Notes: generated from the letters alone by a model not told the origin. A DNA stretch of 64,000 nucleotides from Galeopsis tetrahit (GCA_963675135.1 CAVLYN010000147.1:62001-126000); one strand, 5' to 3'; counted from the stretch's first letter, positions 29,781-40,804 are shown. Translations and numbers: made by a program.

Positions 29781-31592
29781 ATGGATAATAAAGATTTGAA
29801 AAAGTAAGCATTGCATTACGCAATGGTGAATTAAATAAACGCGGAATTAATTGATTCTCTTGATAGCTTAGGGGAAAATAAAAGCTTGCCAGTTGTTCTG
29901 GACGCTATGTTTCATAAAATAGCTAATACAGATCATGATTTTAACAGCAATAAATTGCCAGTTAATACATCTGAGCTTCCTGCTATATATAGAGAATTAG
30001 TAAAACAAACAACAGCATATTTACAATCTAAAGTAGATAGCGATGATATTGAAAGAATAGATCATCAACTATACACTAATTTAAATTATAATTTAGGCAA
30101 TCTTGTTGTTCGACCTTCTGAAATTGAGCCATTAATTAATGATAATGCACTTAAAAGTGTATTAATTGTTGACCAGTTGCCAACTCAGGTTAGCGAAGAT
30201 GCTTATAGAACTCTCGATGGTTTTAAACATAAAACCCCTTTTCTTGATTTAGAAGATATTGCTAAATCACTTAGCGAAAAATTGGCTGACTTTGATGCTT
30301 CATCAACAAATGATGATATTCAAAAAATAGTTTCATTATCCCAAAAACAAAGAGCATTTAAAGATGCACAAACAGAAGATGGTGATTTCCAAGGTAATGT
30401 TGTTAATTACGAAGAGTATAAACCATTAATAGATGCCAATGAAAAGTTATTAAATGAACTAGCTGATAGAGCAGAAATTCAAAAGTCTCGTGTTGATAGC
30501 AATAGTTAATAAAACTTTTTGATGAAATAGAAAAAGCTTCTTATGAAGATGGCATTATAAGCATGAAAGAATCTATTAAAAATTCTCAAAAGTATTTGAT
30601 AGAAGGCTTCAAGAGTCTATATCTCGTGACGAAATAGAAAATGCTTTTAATCAATCACAAGAGCCAACACTTATTATAAGTGAAGGACCAGATGTAGCTA
30701 AAATTCAAGCAAAAAGAAAAAAGGAATTAGATGATTTAGAAATTCTGCAAGAAGTTAGAGATTGGGATGCTAAATTTCAAGAAACTTTAAGAGCGTTGAA
30801 TTCTAGAGAAATGAGAACCTTTGATAAGTTAAGAAAGAAAGTTCAAGTAAATGATCCAAATGGTGGTTTATTAAATACAGCTAAACTTTTAGGAGAATCT
30901 ATTGTCGTCCTAAATGAATTGGGAAATGCGGATAGAACATTATTAAACGTTAGTCCTTTAACAGGAACAATGAGATTAGGTCGTGATACACCAGTTGATT
31001 CTGAAAATGGTGCGGCAGCCTTAAAACTTGCAGCATTAAATGCAAGAAGAAAAGGGCTGGATAAAGTTTATTTAACCATCCGGGCAGAGACAATGAAGCT
31101 ATTCCTTTTATAAAAGCAGCAATTCATGCAATGGTTATAGAAGGCGAATATGATTTGGATCAAATTAAAGTTCCAAAAAGATTTCAACAATTAATAGAAA
31201 ACTATAAATTAATGAATCCTAAATTAAGCATAAGCTCTGGTAATGACATTAAAGATAAAGAAGAATATATCTCTGCAAGTGAGTTGAACAAAGAAGTAGT
31301 AGATGTCCCTGTTAATCAAGCTCCTAGTGAAGCACCAGTTGTACCTACAAATGCTAATACCAATGAAGCTAAATCAGAACAAGCTCCTAGTGAAACTAAT
31401 ACTAACGAATTAGTTCCTGACGATAAAGCTCCTGATAATAAAGCGCCAGAAGTTAAGGCTGATGTAGAACAGAAAGTTGATAAAACTCAAGATTTATCAG
31501 ATGTTCCAGCCGAAGCATTAAATGTTAAAGGTCAACCAGCATTACCTGATTACATGAAAGATAATGATATTGCAAGACTATATGGCAGATGA
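29781..31592 (+). pseudogene. LPD7-like large polyvalent protein, about five frameshifts
   Basis: About 600 residues after joining frames near 29809, 29842, 30507, 30594 and 31079. The N-terminal half is acidic and helical. The middle (about 30840-31160) has RLGRDTPVDSENGAAALKLAALNARRKGLDKVYLT followed after the shift by NPGRDNEAIPFIKAAI, which resembles the LPD7 domain found next to relaxase and primase domains of mobile elements. The C-terminal region is Pro/Ala/Glu-rich with repeats of NEAKSEQAPSE type. No relaxase HUH motif is visible. It follows xseB closely, and the next gene overlaps its end by 11 bases. The LPD7 assignment is tentative. Confidence 0.5.
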
Positions 31593-32379
31593 CAATTTTA
31601 TGAATGATTATGTTCCTGAAAATAATTCTGAGGAAGTGGTTGATTTGGACGCTAATGCTAAGTCTAAAGCTATGCAGCTTTTTCAACATTCTCGTAAGTT
31701 ATCTGAAACTGGTGCTGGTTATGTGCATCAACCAATTTTTGACTTAGTTCAAGATTTGATTAAGGAAAATAAAACAGAATATTGGGCTAGTATTGGAAGT
31801 TTAAGTACCAAAGATACTCCATTAGCAACAGCTATACAGAACATATCTAAAGATTATATAGAACTTGGTTTATTTTCACCAAAATCAAGCCAGCTTGTAA
31901 TGAAAAAATTAAATAGTGATTCTGAAAATAAACTAGAGGCATTATTTGAAAAAAATATGGGTAGAGAATTAACAAGTGAAGAGTCTAAGGTTCTTAAAAG
32001 TCATGCGTCTAAAATTTCAGAATATTTAGATGGTTTTGTAAATAAGGGAGATTATAACTTAGTCGTTATAGATGCTAATGGAATGAGAAATATAAAAAAT
32101 TCTCCTGAAAAACTTGAAGATTTCATAAATACTGCGGAAATGAATAGAACAAGTGATAGAAATACTTTGGAATCCATAGGTAAATATTCAGAGCTTAAAA
32201 AAGAAGGTAAAGAATTATTTGAAATTTACGATAAGTTAAATCTTGATAATTTGAGTTCTGCTGGATTCCAAATATTAGAGAAAAGAGATTATGATCAACA
32301 AAAATCATTTGCATCTGAACCTGAGTCTAGTGAACCGACAAATAAAAATAACGGTTCAAGTAGAAAAATCAGACCTTAA
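31582..32379 (+). CDS. Uncharacterised helical protein following the LPD7-like gene
   Basis: About 265 residues from the ATG at 31582. Acidic, helical, no signal or membrane segment, Ser/Asn-rich basic end (NNGSSRKIRP). It overlaps the end of the LPD7-like gene by 11 bases in another frame. One more indel could make both a single long protein, but an overlapping ATG and the change of composition favour two genes. It ends in a terminator. No family recognised. Confidence 0.55.
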   Translation: MADDNFMNDYVPENNSEEVVDLDANAKSKAMQLFQHSRKLSETGAGYVHQPIFDLVQDLIKENKTEYWASIGSLSTKDTPLATAIQNISKDYIELGLFSPKSSQLVMKKLNSDSENKLEALFEKNMGRELTSEESKVLKSHASKISEYLDGFVNKGDYNLVVIDANGMRNIKNSPEKLEDFINTAEMNRTSDRNTLESIGKYSELKKEGKELFEIYDKLNLDNLSSAGFQILEKRDYDQQKSFASEPESSEPTNKNNGSSRKIRP

Positions 32380-32381
32380 AA

Positions 32382-32413
32382 AGAAAAGCGACTTTTAACA
32401 AAGTCGCTTTTTT
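32382..32413 (+). terminator. Rho-independent terminator
   Basis: AAAAGCGACTTT-taac-AAAGTCGCTTTTTT hairpin (32385-32413) directly after the 32379 stop. Confidence 0.85.
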
Positions 32414-32414
32414 C

Positions 32415-32442
32415 TTGACTATTATTTTATAATTGTTAAAAT
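32415..32442 (+). promoter_or_regulatory. Putative sigma70 promoter of secA
   Basis: TTGACT at 32415-32420, 16-base spacer, TAAAAT at 32437-32442. AAGGGG lies about 12 bases before the ATG at 32469, which I prefer over the earlier ATG at 32433 inside the promoter. Confidence 0.6.
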
Positions 32443-32468
32443 GTTTGAACTTTAAGGGGTTCAATAAG

Positions 32469-34952
32469 ATGTCATTATGGCAAAATTACAAAAATAAGAA
32501 ATTTATAAAGGATAATGAAATAGTGTTATCCAAAATTAATAAAGATACAGTTAAATCATTATCTGACGAAGACTTAAATTCTGTATATATATCTTTAAGA
32601 GGTACGGCATTTGCGATTGAAGATGCTATTTCTTGTATTGTTGAAATAATAAAAAGAAAAACCAATATTGAACTTCATGATAATCAAATTCTTTCTGCAT
32701 TAGTTCTATCCAATGGGAAAATAGCAGAAATGGCAACAGGTGAAGGTAAAACATTATCTGCAATAGTAACTGCAATGCTTTTGTTTTTGTCAGAAAGAAA
32801 GTTCATATTTTTACAGCAAATGACTATTTGGTCGAAAGAGATTATCAATATGCTAAAGAAATATTGTCCAATCTCCCAATAAAATTAGGTTATCTTCATC
32901 AAGGAGTTAAAGCTGAGGGAAAAAAGTTCACATATAGTTCAGATATTATTTATATGACAGCTAAAGAAGGTTGTTTTGACTTATTAAATCAGCAATTCAT
33001 AAAAGATATTGATGAAAGCTTTAATGTATCTAGAGATTTTGCAATTATAGATGAAGTTGATTATGTTTTAATTGAAGAAGCTCGTTCACCTATAGCTCTA
33101 TCTTCTAAAAAGATGATGATAGTTCTAAATATATTTTCATAAATGATTTAAAACATGCATTTACTTTGGATGAAGATTTTTCTATAGATTTTAAAACACA
33201 TAAAATTGATTTAACAGATCAAGGATACATAAAAATCGAATTTTTATCAAAAAAATATGATTTCATAAGTGAAAATGAAAAAATATATGATGATAAAAAC
33301 TTGTTTTTAATAAAACTTTTTGAAAATGCTTTAAAAGCAGAATATATCTTTAAAATAAATAATCATTATTTAGTTCAAGATGGTTCTGTGATTATTGTTG
33401 ATGAAAACTCAGGAAGGGTTTTATATGGTCGCCGTTGGAATGATGGTCTACATCAAGCAGTAGAAGCTAAGGAAAATTTAAACATTTCTCCAGATACAAA
33501 TACTATTGCTAGAACTACACTACAACATTTTTTCAAGAAATATAAAACTTTATCTGGAATGACTGGTACAGCAATTACGGAAGCAATAGAATTTAAAGAA
33601 ATCTACAATCTTGATGTAATACAAATTTCATCTAATAAACCTTTACAGAGAATAGATTTAAATGACATTGTATATCAAGATAAAGCATCGAGTATAAAAG
33701 CTTTAGTTGATTACGTAAAAGAGCAAAATAAAATTGGCAGACCTGTATTGGTTGGTACTCTATCAGTAACTGATTCTGAAATAATTCATAATATATTAAT
33801 CACTCAAGGATTAAATTCATCTATTTTAAACGCCAAAAATCATAAAGATGAATCCAGAATAATCCAAGATGCCGGTAAGAAAGGAATATAACTATATCCA
33901 CGAATATGGCTGGTCGAGGAACTGATATTATGTTAGGAGGTCATAAACCATCTGTCATTAAAGACTTTTTAATGGAAGGGGTTACTTTTGAACATAGTGA
34001 GAGATTATGGCAATTGAATCATGATGAAGTTGAATCACTAGGGGGATTGGCAATTGTAGGTCTTGAAAGAAGTCATTCTAGAAGGCTTGATAATCAATTG
34101 ATTGGTCGTTCAGGGCGTCAAGGTGATAAAGGAAGTTCTATATTTTTTATATCATTAGAAGATGATTTGATAAAAGGGTTTGGTGGTGAAGTCCATCTTT
34201 ATGTAAGGACAATAGGGCTTAAATTACCGGGTGTTGGCGTTTCAGATAGAAAAGTTAGCACAAGTGTTTTACAGGCTCAAAAAGCAATGAAAATGCATTT
34301 TTCAATATGAGAAAAGAAGTTATTAGATATTCACATTTAATTGAAGAGCAAAATGAAATTATTTCAGAAGTTAGAAAAAAATATATTAAATATAAATTCT
34401 CTTTCTGAATATATATTTTATAAAAAAACTTTTTTCTAAAGTAGTCGATGATCTAAATAAAGATGTTCATTCGGAAGAAGATTTGTTCATTGTAAAAAAC
34501 GAATCTCCTGAAAATGTAGAACAAGCGATTTCTAGTATTTTTCAATTGGAAGAAAAATTTTTATTTGAATTAGTCAAAGATAATCAAGATTTTAGAATAG
34601 ATGAAAGTATGAAATTACTTTATATGGTGATTTTTTGTTTGAAAAATTCCTTCAAAAACAAAATGTTTTTTCTCAATATTTAGAAGGTTCTAATGTTGAG
34701 TTAATATCTATATATAAAAGAATTCTTTTAATGGTTATAGATGGTATTTGGTGTGATCATTTAGAAAATCTAGATAACATAAAAAAACAATCTCAATTTA
34801 GTAATTTTTCGAAAAACAATCCTGTTCAAGTATTTGGAGAAGAGGCTGATGATGCATTTTCAAAAACATTAAGACAGATATTTTTGGATATGGGATATGC
34901 ATCTTATATGTTTAAACCAGAAGACTTAAATATAAACGTTAAAGCCTCTTGA
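32469..34952 (+). pseudogene. secA: Preprotein translocase ATPase SecA-like, about seven frameshifts
   Basis: SecA drives protein export through SecY. About 828 residues after joining frames near 32799, 33110, 33877, 34296, 34376, 34435 and 34612. Motifs in order: EMATGEGKTLSA (Walker A), DEVDYVLIEEARSPI (Walker B), YLVQDGSVIIVDENSGRVL, RRWNDGLHQAVEAKENL, LSGMTGTA, MAGRGTDIMLGG, GRSGRQGDKGSS, then the helical scaffold with IWCDHLENLDNIK. Almost every break is cured by adding one A or T to a short run. The C-terminal zinc-binding linker of E. coli SecA is absent, and the length is short of 901. With secY at the left end of the window this hints at an element-encoded export pair. Confidence 0.9.
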
Positions 34953-35010
34953 TTTTTTGTTATAAAATACTAATATATTCAAGGTAATACTAAAAATTAA
35001 GGGTAAATAA

Positions 35011-37309
35011 ATGTCAAAAATAGAAGAAAGCTTATCAGTATTAAATGAGAAGCAAAAAGAGGCGGTAGATGCAACAGAAGAACGAGTTTTAGTAATTGCA
35101 GCGCTGGTTCTGGAAAGACTTCTGTTTTAACAACTAAAATAGCCAAATTAATTAGATTGGATAATGTGAATCCATTTAGTATTATGGCTGTTACTTTCAC
35201 AAATAAAGCTGCTGGTGAAATAAAAGAGAGAATAGAAAAGATCGTTAATGACGAAAACAGTAAACCTATATCTTTAATCCCATTAACTACTGGTACATTC
35301 CACAGTATTTTCAATGCTTTGATTCTACGTAAAAATTGTGATTTGCAGGAAGAAAGGAAGGTTATGTAATTTATGATCAAGATGAATCTGTTTCTATGCT
35401 TAAAAAAGTAATTCATAGTTTAGACGTTTATCCGGCATCTGAAAAAGAATTAACCAAAAAAGTCACTAAACTTGCATCTGCATGTTCACATTATATTGGT
35501 TACTGCAAGGATAGAGGTATGAATTATGAAGATATAAGTCATCTAACTAATTTATTGCCTGATTACAGATTGGAATATGATTTGGCTAATTATGAAATTA
35601 ATCGAATTCATGAAATATTCTCTGTTTATGAAGATGAATTGAAAAAATCAAATGCATTTGATTTTGGTGATTTATTGGTTTGGCCTTATAAATATTTAAC
35701 ACATCCGGCTCACACAAATGTATTGCAATCATACCAGAAAAGATTTTTACACATATTAGTCGATGAATTCCAAGATACTACAAAGTTCAATATGATTTAG
35801 TAACTCTTCTTGCGGAAAAAAACAATTTATTTGTTGTTGGCGATGATGACCAATCTATTTATGGATGGAGAGGCGCTGAAATAAGCAATAATCTTAATTT
35901 TATAAAAAGATTCAAAAGTACTAAAACCACGAGAGAAGTAAACTTGAACAAAATTATCGTTCTTATGCAAATATTCTTGAAACAGCCAACTATGTAATCA
36001 AAAATAACGTAGAAAGACTTGGGAAAACTTTGTGGACTCAAAAGGAAGATGGCTCTAAAATAACATTGGCTGAATTTAATGATTTAAGACAAGAAATACA
36101 ATATGTTACTAACAGAATATGCACATTAGTTAATGATGGCGTTCCCGAAGAAGATATTGCAATACTGTATAGAGTTAACAGACTATCTAGAGATTATTCT
36201 AAAGAATTGTTTGCAAAAGGCAGAAAAGTTAATGTTGTCAATGGTTTGGATTTCACAAAAGAAATCGATAAAATTGGCTTTATCATATTTGAAAACTATA
36301 CATAATGGAAGAGATCTGATATCTTTAAGTCAAATAATAAATGTTCCACCAAGAGGAATTGGTGATGTTTCTAAAAATAAATTATTAGATTTTATTGAAA
36401 ATGAAAGAGACCTGAAAGATTTATCAATGGAAGACTTTGATATAATTGAGGCTCTTGAAAATGCAATAGATGAAAAAGTGTTGTCAGGTAAAGCAGAAAA
36501 AGGATTAGTTAATTTCGTAAATACTATGAAAAGTATAGATTCAGAATCTTTATTCAATAATGAACAAATTGAAGATCCGAATGATTTAACTTATTCTAAT
36601 CTGTTTTCTTTACTGATTGAATACAATGAAGATGGTTATCCTTCAATTGTTGACTATTTGAGAGATATGGAATCAGAAGATGAAGAGTCGCCTTTAGAAA
36701 GCTATATTGACGTTTTAGTTAAAAGATTGGCATTATATGACAAAGAAGAAAACCCATTAGAGAAATTCCTTGAAGAAATTTTGTTAGAATCCTCATCAGA
36801 AGATAGAAAAGGGAAAATGAACAAAAAAAGGCGTTAAGCTAATGACAGTTCACACATCAAAAGGTTTAGAATTCCCTTATGTTTTCGTTGTAGATATATC
36901 ATCTGATAATTTCCAAATGATAAAACACTTGACTTGGAAGAAGATCGCAGACTATTTTATGTAGCATTGACAAGAGCTAAAGTGAATTGATATTATCCTA
37001 TGCTAAATCTGGTATTTATGGGTATAATGCAGACGGTGGAAATAAAAAGTCATTATTCTTAAAAGAATTACCTACTAATTTAGTTGATGAATTTATAAGT
37101 AATAAGTTTGGCAATACAAGTTACCCTCAAAAAGCCAAACCAGCTAATTTTCAACCTAAAAAAGATAATATTTTAAAACTGGGTGAATATTACACTCATA
37201 AGAATTTGGAACTGGCAGGATCTTAAAGATTGAGAAGAAATCTTTTGGATTTGAAGTGACAGGAGATTTCTCAGGTTCAGAAAGGACTTGGATTATACCA
37301 ACAAAATAA
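35011..37309 (+). pseudogene. UvrD/PcrA/Rep-type SF1A helicase, about nine frameshifts
   Basis: About 766 residues once joined (breaks near 35100, 35345, 35781, 35945, 36270, 36825, 36913, 36985, 37213). Motifs: QKEAVDA (Q motif), a Walker A split by a missing G at 35100, TFTNKAAGEIKERI (Ia), HILVDEFQDTT (II), FVVGDDDQSIYGWRGAE (III), NVPPRGIGD, MTVHTSKGLEF (V) and YVALTRAK (VI). It unwinds DNA 3'-5' with ATP and may remove proteins from DNA during replication and repair. Closest in layout to PcrA/UvrD. The 3' end at 37309 keeps an in-frame SH3-like end (FEVTGDFSGSERTWIIP). It follows secA by about 60 bases. Confidence 0.9.
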
Positions 37310-37328
37310 AATATTTATCATTATAGTG

Positions 37329-37356
37329 TTGACATATCTTTAATAGTCATTATAAT
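37329..37356 (+). promoter_or_regulatory. Consensus sigma70 promoter
   Basis: TTGACA (37329-37334), 16-base spacer, TATAAT (37351-37356): both boxes match consensus exactly. GGAGAG lies about 8 bases before the ATG at 37386. It is the strongest promoter I see in the window. Confidence 0.8.
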
Positions 37357-37385
37357 CTATCCCATACCCACTAGGAGAGAATAAA

Positions 37386-38087
37386 ATGACTATTAAGAAT
37401 GTATCAAACCGTGATAACGTAATTCGTATTCCATACAAAACAAGTGCTAAACAATCTTCATCAATCACTATTGAACCATTTGCAATGCAATTGCTTGCTG
37501 CATCCGTTGGCGATGCTTATGCATGGTTGCAAAATAAAGCTCGTGAAGTTAGAAATGAATTGATGGAACAAGCGCAAGAGCTTGAACGTCAAGGTCTTTT
37601 GATTAAAATAGATGCTTATGGCAATAGCGAGCATGTGAATGCTGATGATTTTATTCGTGGTAAAGTTTCCGCACAAGTTCGTTTAGCTGTAATTTTGAAC
37701 ATTGCTCGTGAAGATCTTGCATCACAAGTTACCAATGCTGCTAGCAGTAGCATCACTAATCGTGATAACGTTGTCCGTATTCAGTATAAAACTAGTGCAA
37801 AACAATCCTCTTCAATTACTATTGAGCCTTTGTCTATGAATCTGTTGGCAGCATCAGTAGGTGATGCACAAGCATGGCTTCAAAATAAAGCTAGTCAGGT
37901 TCGTAATGAACTTATGGATGAAGCACAAGAACTTGAACGTCAAGGACTTTTGATAAAAGTTGATAAAGAAGGTCATAATGAACATGTAAATGCTGATGAT
38001 TTTATTCGTGGTAAAGTTTCTGCACAAGTTCGTATCGCCGTATTAAAAGAAATTGCTCGTGAAGAACTAGTTGCACAAGCACTCTAA
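37386..38087 (+). CDS. Internally duplicated protein, two ribbon-helix-helix-like repeats
   Basis: 233 residues made of two copies of about 107 residues (about 8-114 and 123-229), mostly identical: NRDNV(I/V)RI, YKTSAKQSSSITIEP, LLAASVGDA.AWLQNKA, VRNELM, AQELERQGLLIK, EHVNADDFIRGKVSAQVR. The codons of the two copies differ more than the amino acids, so the protein is under selection. SSSITIEP (a strand) followed by two helices recalls ribbon-helix-helix DNA-binding proteins, and a fused pair could form a single-chain dimer. That role is inferred. The perfect promoter and a good ribosome site suggest abundant expression, as for a nucleoid or partition protein. No known family recognised. Confidence 0.65.
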   Translation: MTIKNVSNRDNVIRIPYKTSAKQSSSITIEPFAMQLLAASVGDAYAWLQNKAREVRNELMEQAQELERQGLLIKIDAYGNSEHVNADDFIRGKVSAQVRLAVILNIAREDLASQVTNAASSSITNRDNVVRIQYKTSAKQSSSITIEPLSMNLLAASVGDAQAWLQNKASQVRNELMDEAQELERQGLLIKVDKEGHNEHVNADDFIRGKVSAQVRIAVLKEIAREELVAQAL

Positions 38088-38115
38088 ATAGAGCGCTTAT
38101 TTTAAAGGTGAAACT

Positions 38116-39143
38116 ATGAATTTTAGAAAAATAGCTAGGATTGTCAATATTGACAATATATCTCCAATTGAAAATGCTGAAAAGATCGAGCTTGCAACTG
38201 TTGGTGGTTGGAATATTGCAGTCAAAAAACAAGAGTTTTCGGTTGGGGATAAAGCTGTTTATTTGAAATTGATTCTATGCTTCCAGTAGAAACTTCTTTT
38301 TTTGATTTCTTATCTCATCGTCCTACAAAAAATATAGACAAAAAAAATATAGACAAAAAAAAATATCACAAAATTAAAACAATAAAATTGTGTGGTGTTA
38401 TTTCGCAAGGATTACTTGTTCCTTTATTTCAGTTAGGATTAAGTGAAGATATAGATTTGGAAACGGATGTTTCTGATTTTTTTGGTGTTATAAAATTAGA
38501 TGAAGAATTTGAAAACGATTTTAAATCAGAGGTTGTTGATAATTTTCCTTCTTTTATTCCCAAAACAGAACAAAAAAGAGTTCAAAACTTATCTAAGAAA
38601 ATCCAAAGATTTGATGGTTTGTATGAAATTTCTATGAAAATAGATGGTGCATCTATTACTGCTTTTAAAAAAGATGGAAAGATAGGCATAGCAAGTAGAA
38701 ATACAATTTTAGAAGAAGGATATGAAGGAAATTATAAAATAGGTTTAATTAATTCTGGAATATGGAGTTTCCTTGCACAGTATGAAGGAAACATTGCCAT
38801 TCAAGGGGAATTAGTTGGTCCAAAAATATGTGGCAATAAAGAAGACTTTCAAGACTACGATGTTTTGATTTATGATATTTTTGAAATTGATTGTCAAACT
38901 TATTTTCTCTCTGCTCAAAGATTGAATTTTTGTAAGATCAACAATTTAAAACATGTTCCTATTGTTTGTTTTTCGATGTTGTCTTCTTTTGAAAATGTTC
39001 AAGAAATAATAAAATTTGCTGATGGTCAGTCTCTAAATTCAAAATGGCGTGAAGGCTTAGTGTTTAAAAGCTTGGAGTATAGAGATAATGAAGTTTTTTC
39101 TTTTAAGGTTATATCAAACAAATGGCTTTTAACCTATTCTTAA
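38116..39143 (+). pseudogene. DRB0094-type ATP-dependent RNA ligase, one frameshift
   Basis: About 342 residues after adding one T near 38266. The N-terminal OB-like domain shows RIVNIDNISPIENAEKIELATVGGW and FSVGDKAVY, typical of the DraRnl/DRB0094 family. The nucleotidyltransferase domain has the lysine motif SMKIDGASIT (K-x-D-G), the IAIQGELVG motif, DYDVLIYDIF, EGLVFKS (motif IV) and FKVISNKWLL (motif V). Such ligases seal 3'-OH/5'-P nicks in RNA through an AMP intermediate. A 15-base tandem duplication (about 38328-38358) encodes KNIDKKNIDKK in a surface loop. With KptA and the HAD_SAK protein it suggests RNA repair. It ends overlapping the convergent gene by four bases. Confidence 0.88.
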
Positions 39144-39712
39144 TTGTCTGCCCACATTATGTAAGAAAATTTTAAAGTAACTCTGTTATTTAAACTATCA
39201 GCACCATAACAATATTTTTCTACAGTACTCTGTTCGTCATAACGACTTACGAACTGTTTGAAAAATATTTTTTGTTCGCCTTCTTTTTTGATGTAAGACA
39301 TTTCTATTTGTGACCACCCAACATCTTTTTGATATTGAATAATATTTGCACACACATCATTTGCCGGTATTTCATCAATGATGACAGAATAATTATTATC
39401 TTTGATAGTAGCGACAAATGTTGACGGATAAAAATAGTGAACTATAAAATTATATGAAAAACTATTTGGATAAACATTAAATGTTTTTAGCTCATCTGTA
39501 AAATATAATGAATATGGATTAGGTCTGTCAAGTCTACTAGGAATGATATAAGGTATCTTTTTCATGCCATTGGCAAAAAAATCTTCTAATATTTTATTAT
39601 AACGATTTTCTACGTTATCGATACTTAACCATATAAAGAAAAGTGCTCCAAAAAGCGTTGCAAGTGATAATGTTACTGCACCTAAACCTAGCTCAAATTT
39701 TAATTTTGCCAT
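39140..39712 (-). CDS. Type IV pilin-like membrane-anchored protein
   Basis: 190 residues. A short basic start (MAKLKFELGLGAVTL) leads straight into one hydrophobic helix (about 10-31), followed by a periplasmic domain with two cysteines spaced about 50 apart (VCANI and YCYGA). This architecture resembles type IVb prepilins or minor pilins (PilS-like) of plasmid thin pili, where GxxxxxE or similar precedes the helix. The cleavage motif is not canonical, so this is tentative. The cysteine pair could be a substrate of the Dsb proteins. The gene is two bases downstream of a lipoprotein gene. Confidence 0.45.
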   Translation of the reverse strand: MAKLKFELGLGAVTLSLATLFGALFFIWLSIDNVENRYNKILEDFFANGMKKIPYIIPSRLDRPNPYSLYFTDELKTFNVYPNSFSYNFIVHYFYPSTFVATIKDNNYSVIIDEIPANDVCANIIQYQKDVGWSQIEMSYIKKEGEQKIFFKQFVSRYDEQSTVEKYCYGADSLNNRVTLKFSYIMWADN

Positions 39713-39713
39713 T

Positions 39714-40097
39714 TTACCTAACTAACCAATACAATTCATCATTATATTTTACTTTTTCTAATTCATGAATAGGGCTATAATATGAATCTAATCCTTCATC
39801 TGATAATCTAAATTCTTTTTTAGGATGATAATTTATAATTATTAATTCTTTCGTCTTTACAATTAGACAAGATTTATCCTTTGTTTTAGGGTAAAGTCCT
39901 AAATTTTTACTTAACTTATTGTTATCTGTATAAGATCTTTTTGATAAATATATGCTATCTTCTTGTTTTAGGCATATAACAGATTTACCTTTATTTGGAT
40001 CAATATAATGATATTGTTTATCCATATTGGTTTGACAACCTGTTAAAGATACTAATATCAATAAATTGGTGAGAATGTAAAAACGTTTGTTTTTCAT
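39714..40097 (-). CDS. Small lipoprotein, unknown function
   Basis: About 127 residues from the ATG at 40097; an upstream in-frame ATG at 40121 would add eight residues and spoil the signal peptide. Signal peptide with a lipobox LTGC (Cys about residue 21 of the shorter form). The mature part is Lys/Tyr-rich with three further cysteines (VICLKQ, KSCLIV). Two bases separate it from the pilin-like gene, so they are co-transcribed. Conjugation systems contain several small lipoproteins (for example DotC, DotD, TraH), but I see no specific match. Confidence 0.65.
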   Translation of the reverse strand: MKNKRFYILTNLLILVSLTGCQTNMDKQYHYIDPNKGKSVICLKQEDSIYLSKRSYTDNNKLSKNLGLYPKTKDKSCLIVKTKELIIINYHPKKEFRLSDEGLDSYYSPIHELEKVKYNDELYWLVR

Positions 40098-40162
40098 AAT
40101 ATCTACAGTGTTTATATACATATATTAAATCTTTTTTGTGTAAATAAAAAGTTTAAATAATA

Positions 40163-40723
40163 TTAATTTTCTATTAGCTTGCTTTTTAGATTTTTCGCAA
40201 TATAGGCTAATATTTTATGGTTTGTTGGAAGCTTTTTAAGATCTTGTTCCATCAATAAATTCATGTTTTCTTCATATATAGAAAGCTTGAAGTACTTTAT
40301 TATCTCGTGTATCCATTTGTTATACTCAATTGTTCTTAATTCCAAGTTATTTAACTTATTAATATCAAAGTTATTATTAATTACATGTATGAATTCATTT
40401 GTGTCATAATATGATAAAAATTTATTGTAATTAAACACTATGGAGTATAGCTTTTCCTCTACTATATCTATGGTAATAGATTTTTTTATTTTTAATTCGT
40501 TTCTTTTTCTTTGAACATATAATTCAAATAAAAAATCATTGCTTACGATATTTTTATTTTTTGTTATGATGTCTTGGGGATTATTTATAAAGCGATAAAT
40601 ACTCTTGTTAAGAATAGGCTCTATTAATTGTCTGAAAAAATTAATGTCATTAATACTTAATAAATCAGGGTTTTCATTATTCTCAAAATCGATATAAAAT
40701 ATATTCGAAAACTCAGTAGCCAT
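40163..40723 (-). CDS. Uncharacterised protein, mostly helical
   Basis: 186 residues, Asn/Ile/Lys-rich, predicted largely helical, no signal peptide and no membrane segment. It is separated from the lipoprotein gene by about 65 bases and lies after the gyrA terminator, so it begins a minus-strand unit of three genes. No family recognised. Confidence 0.55.
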   Translation of the reverse strand: MATEFSNIFYIDFENNENPDLLSINDINFFRQLIEPILNKSIYRFINNPQDIITKNKNIVSNDFLFELYVQRKRNELKIKKSITIDIVEEKLYSIVFNYNKFLSYYDTNEFIHVINNNFDINKLNNLELRTIEYNKWIHEIIKYFKLSIYEENMNLLMEQDLKKLPTNHKILAYIAKNLKSKLIEN

Positions 40724-40768
40724 AATTCTCTCTTTTTTTGGATTATACTTTTTAATTATTTAAAAGTC

Positions 40769-40795
40769 AAAAAAAAGCTCAGTAACTGAGCTTAA
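40769..40795 (-). terminator. Rho-independent terminator after gyrA
   Basis: AAGCTCAG-tta-CTGAGCTTTTTTT on the minus strand, about 12 bases after the gyrA stop. Confidence 0.8.
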
Positions 40796-40804
40796 ATTTT
40801 ATTT

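Noticed and set aside
37386..38087. Toxin-antitoxin or CRISPR-like repeat unit
   Set aside because: The duplication is coding and codon-diverged, with no partner gene or spacer-repeat pattern.
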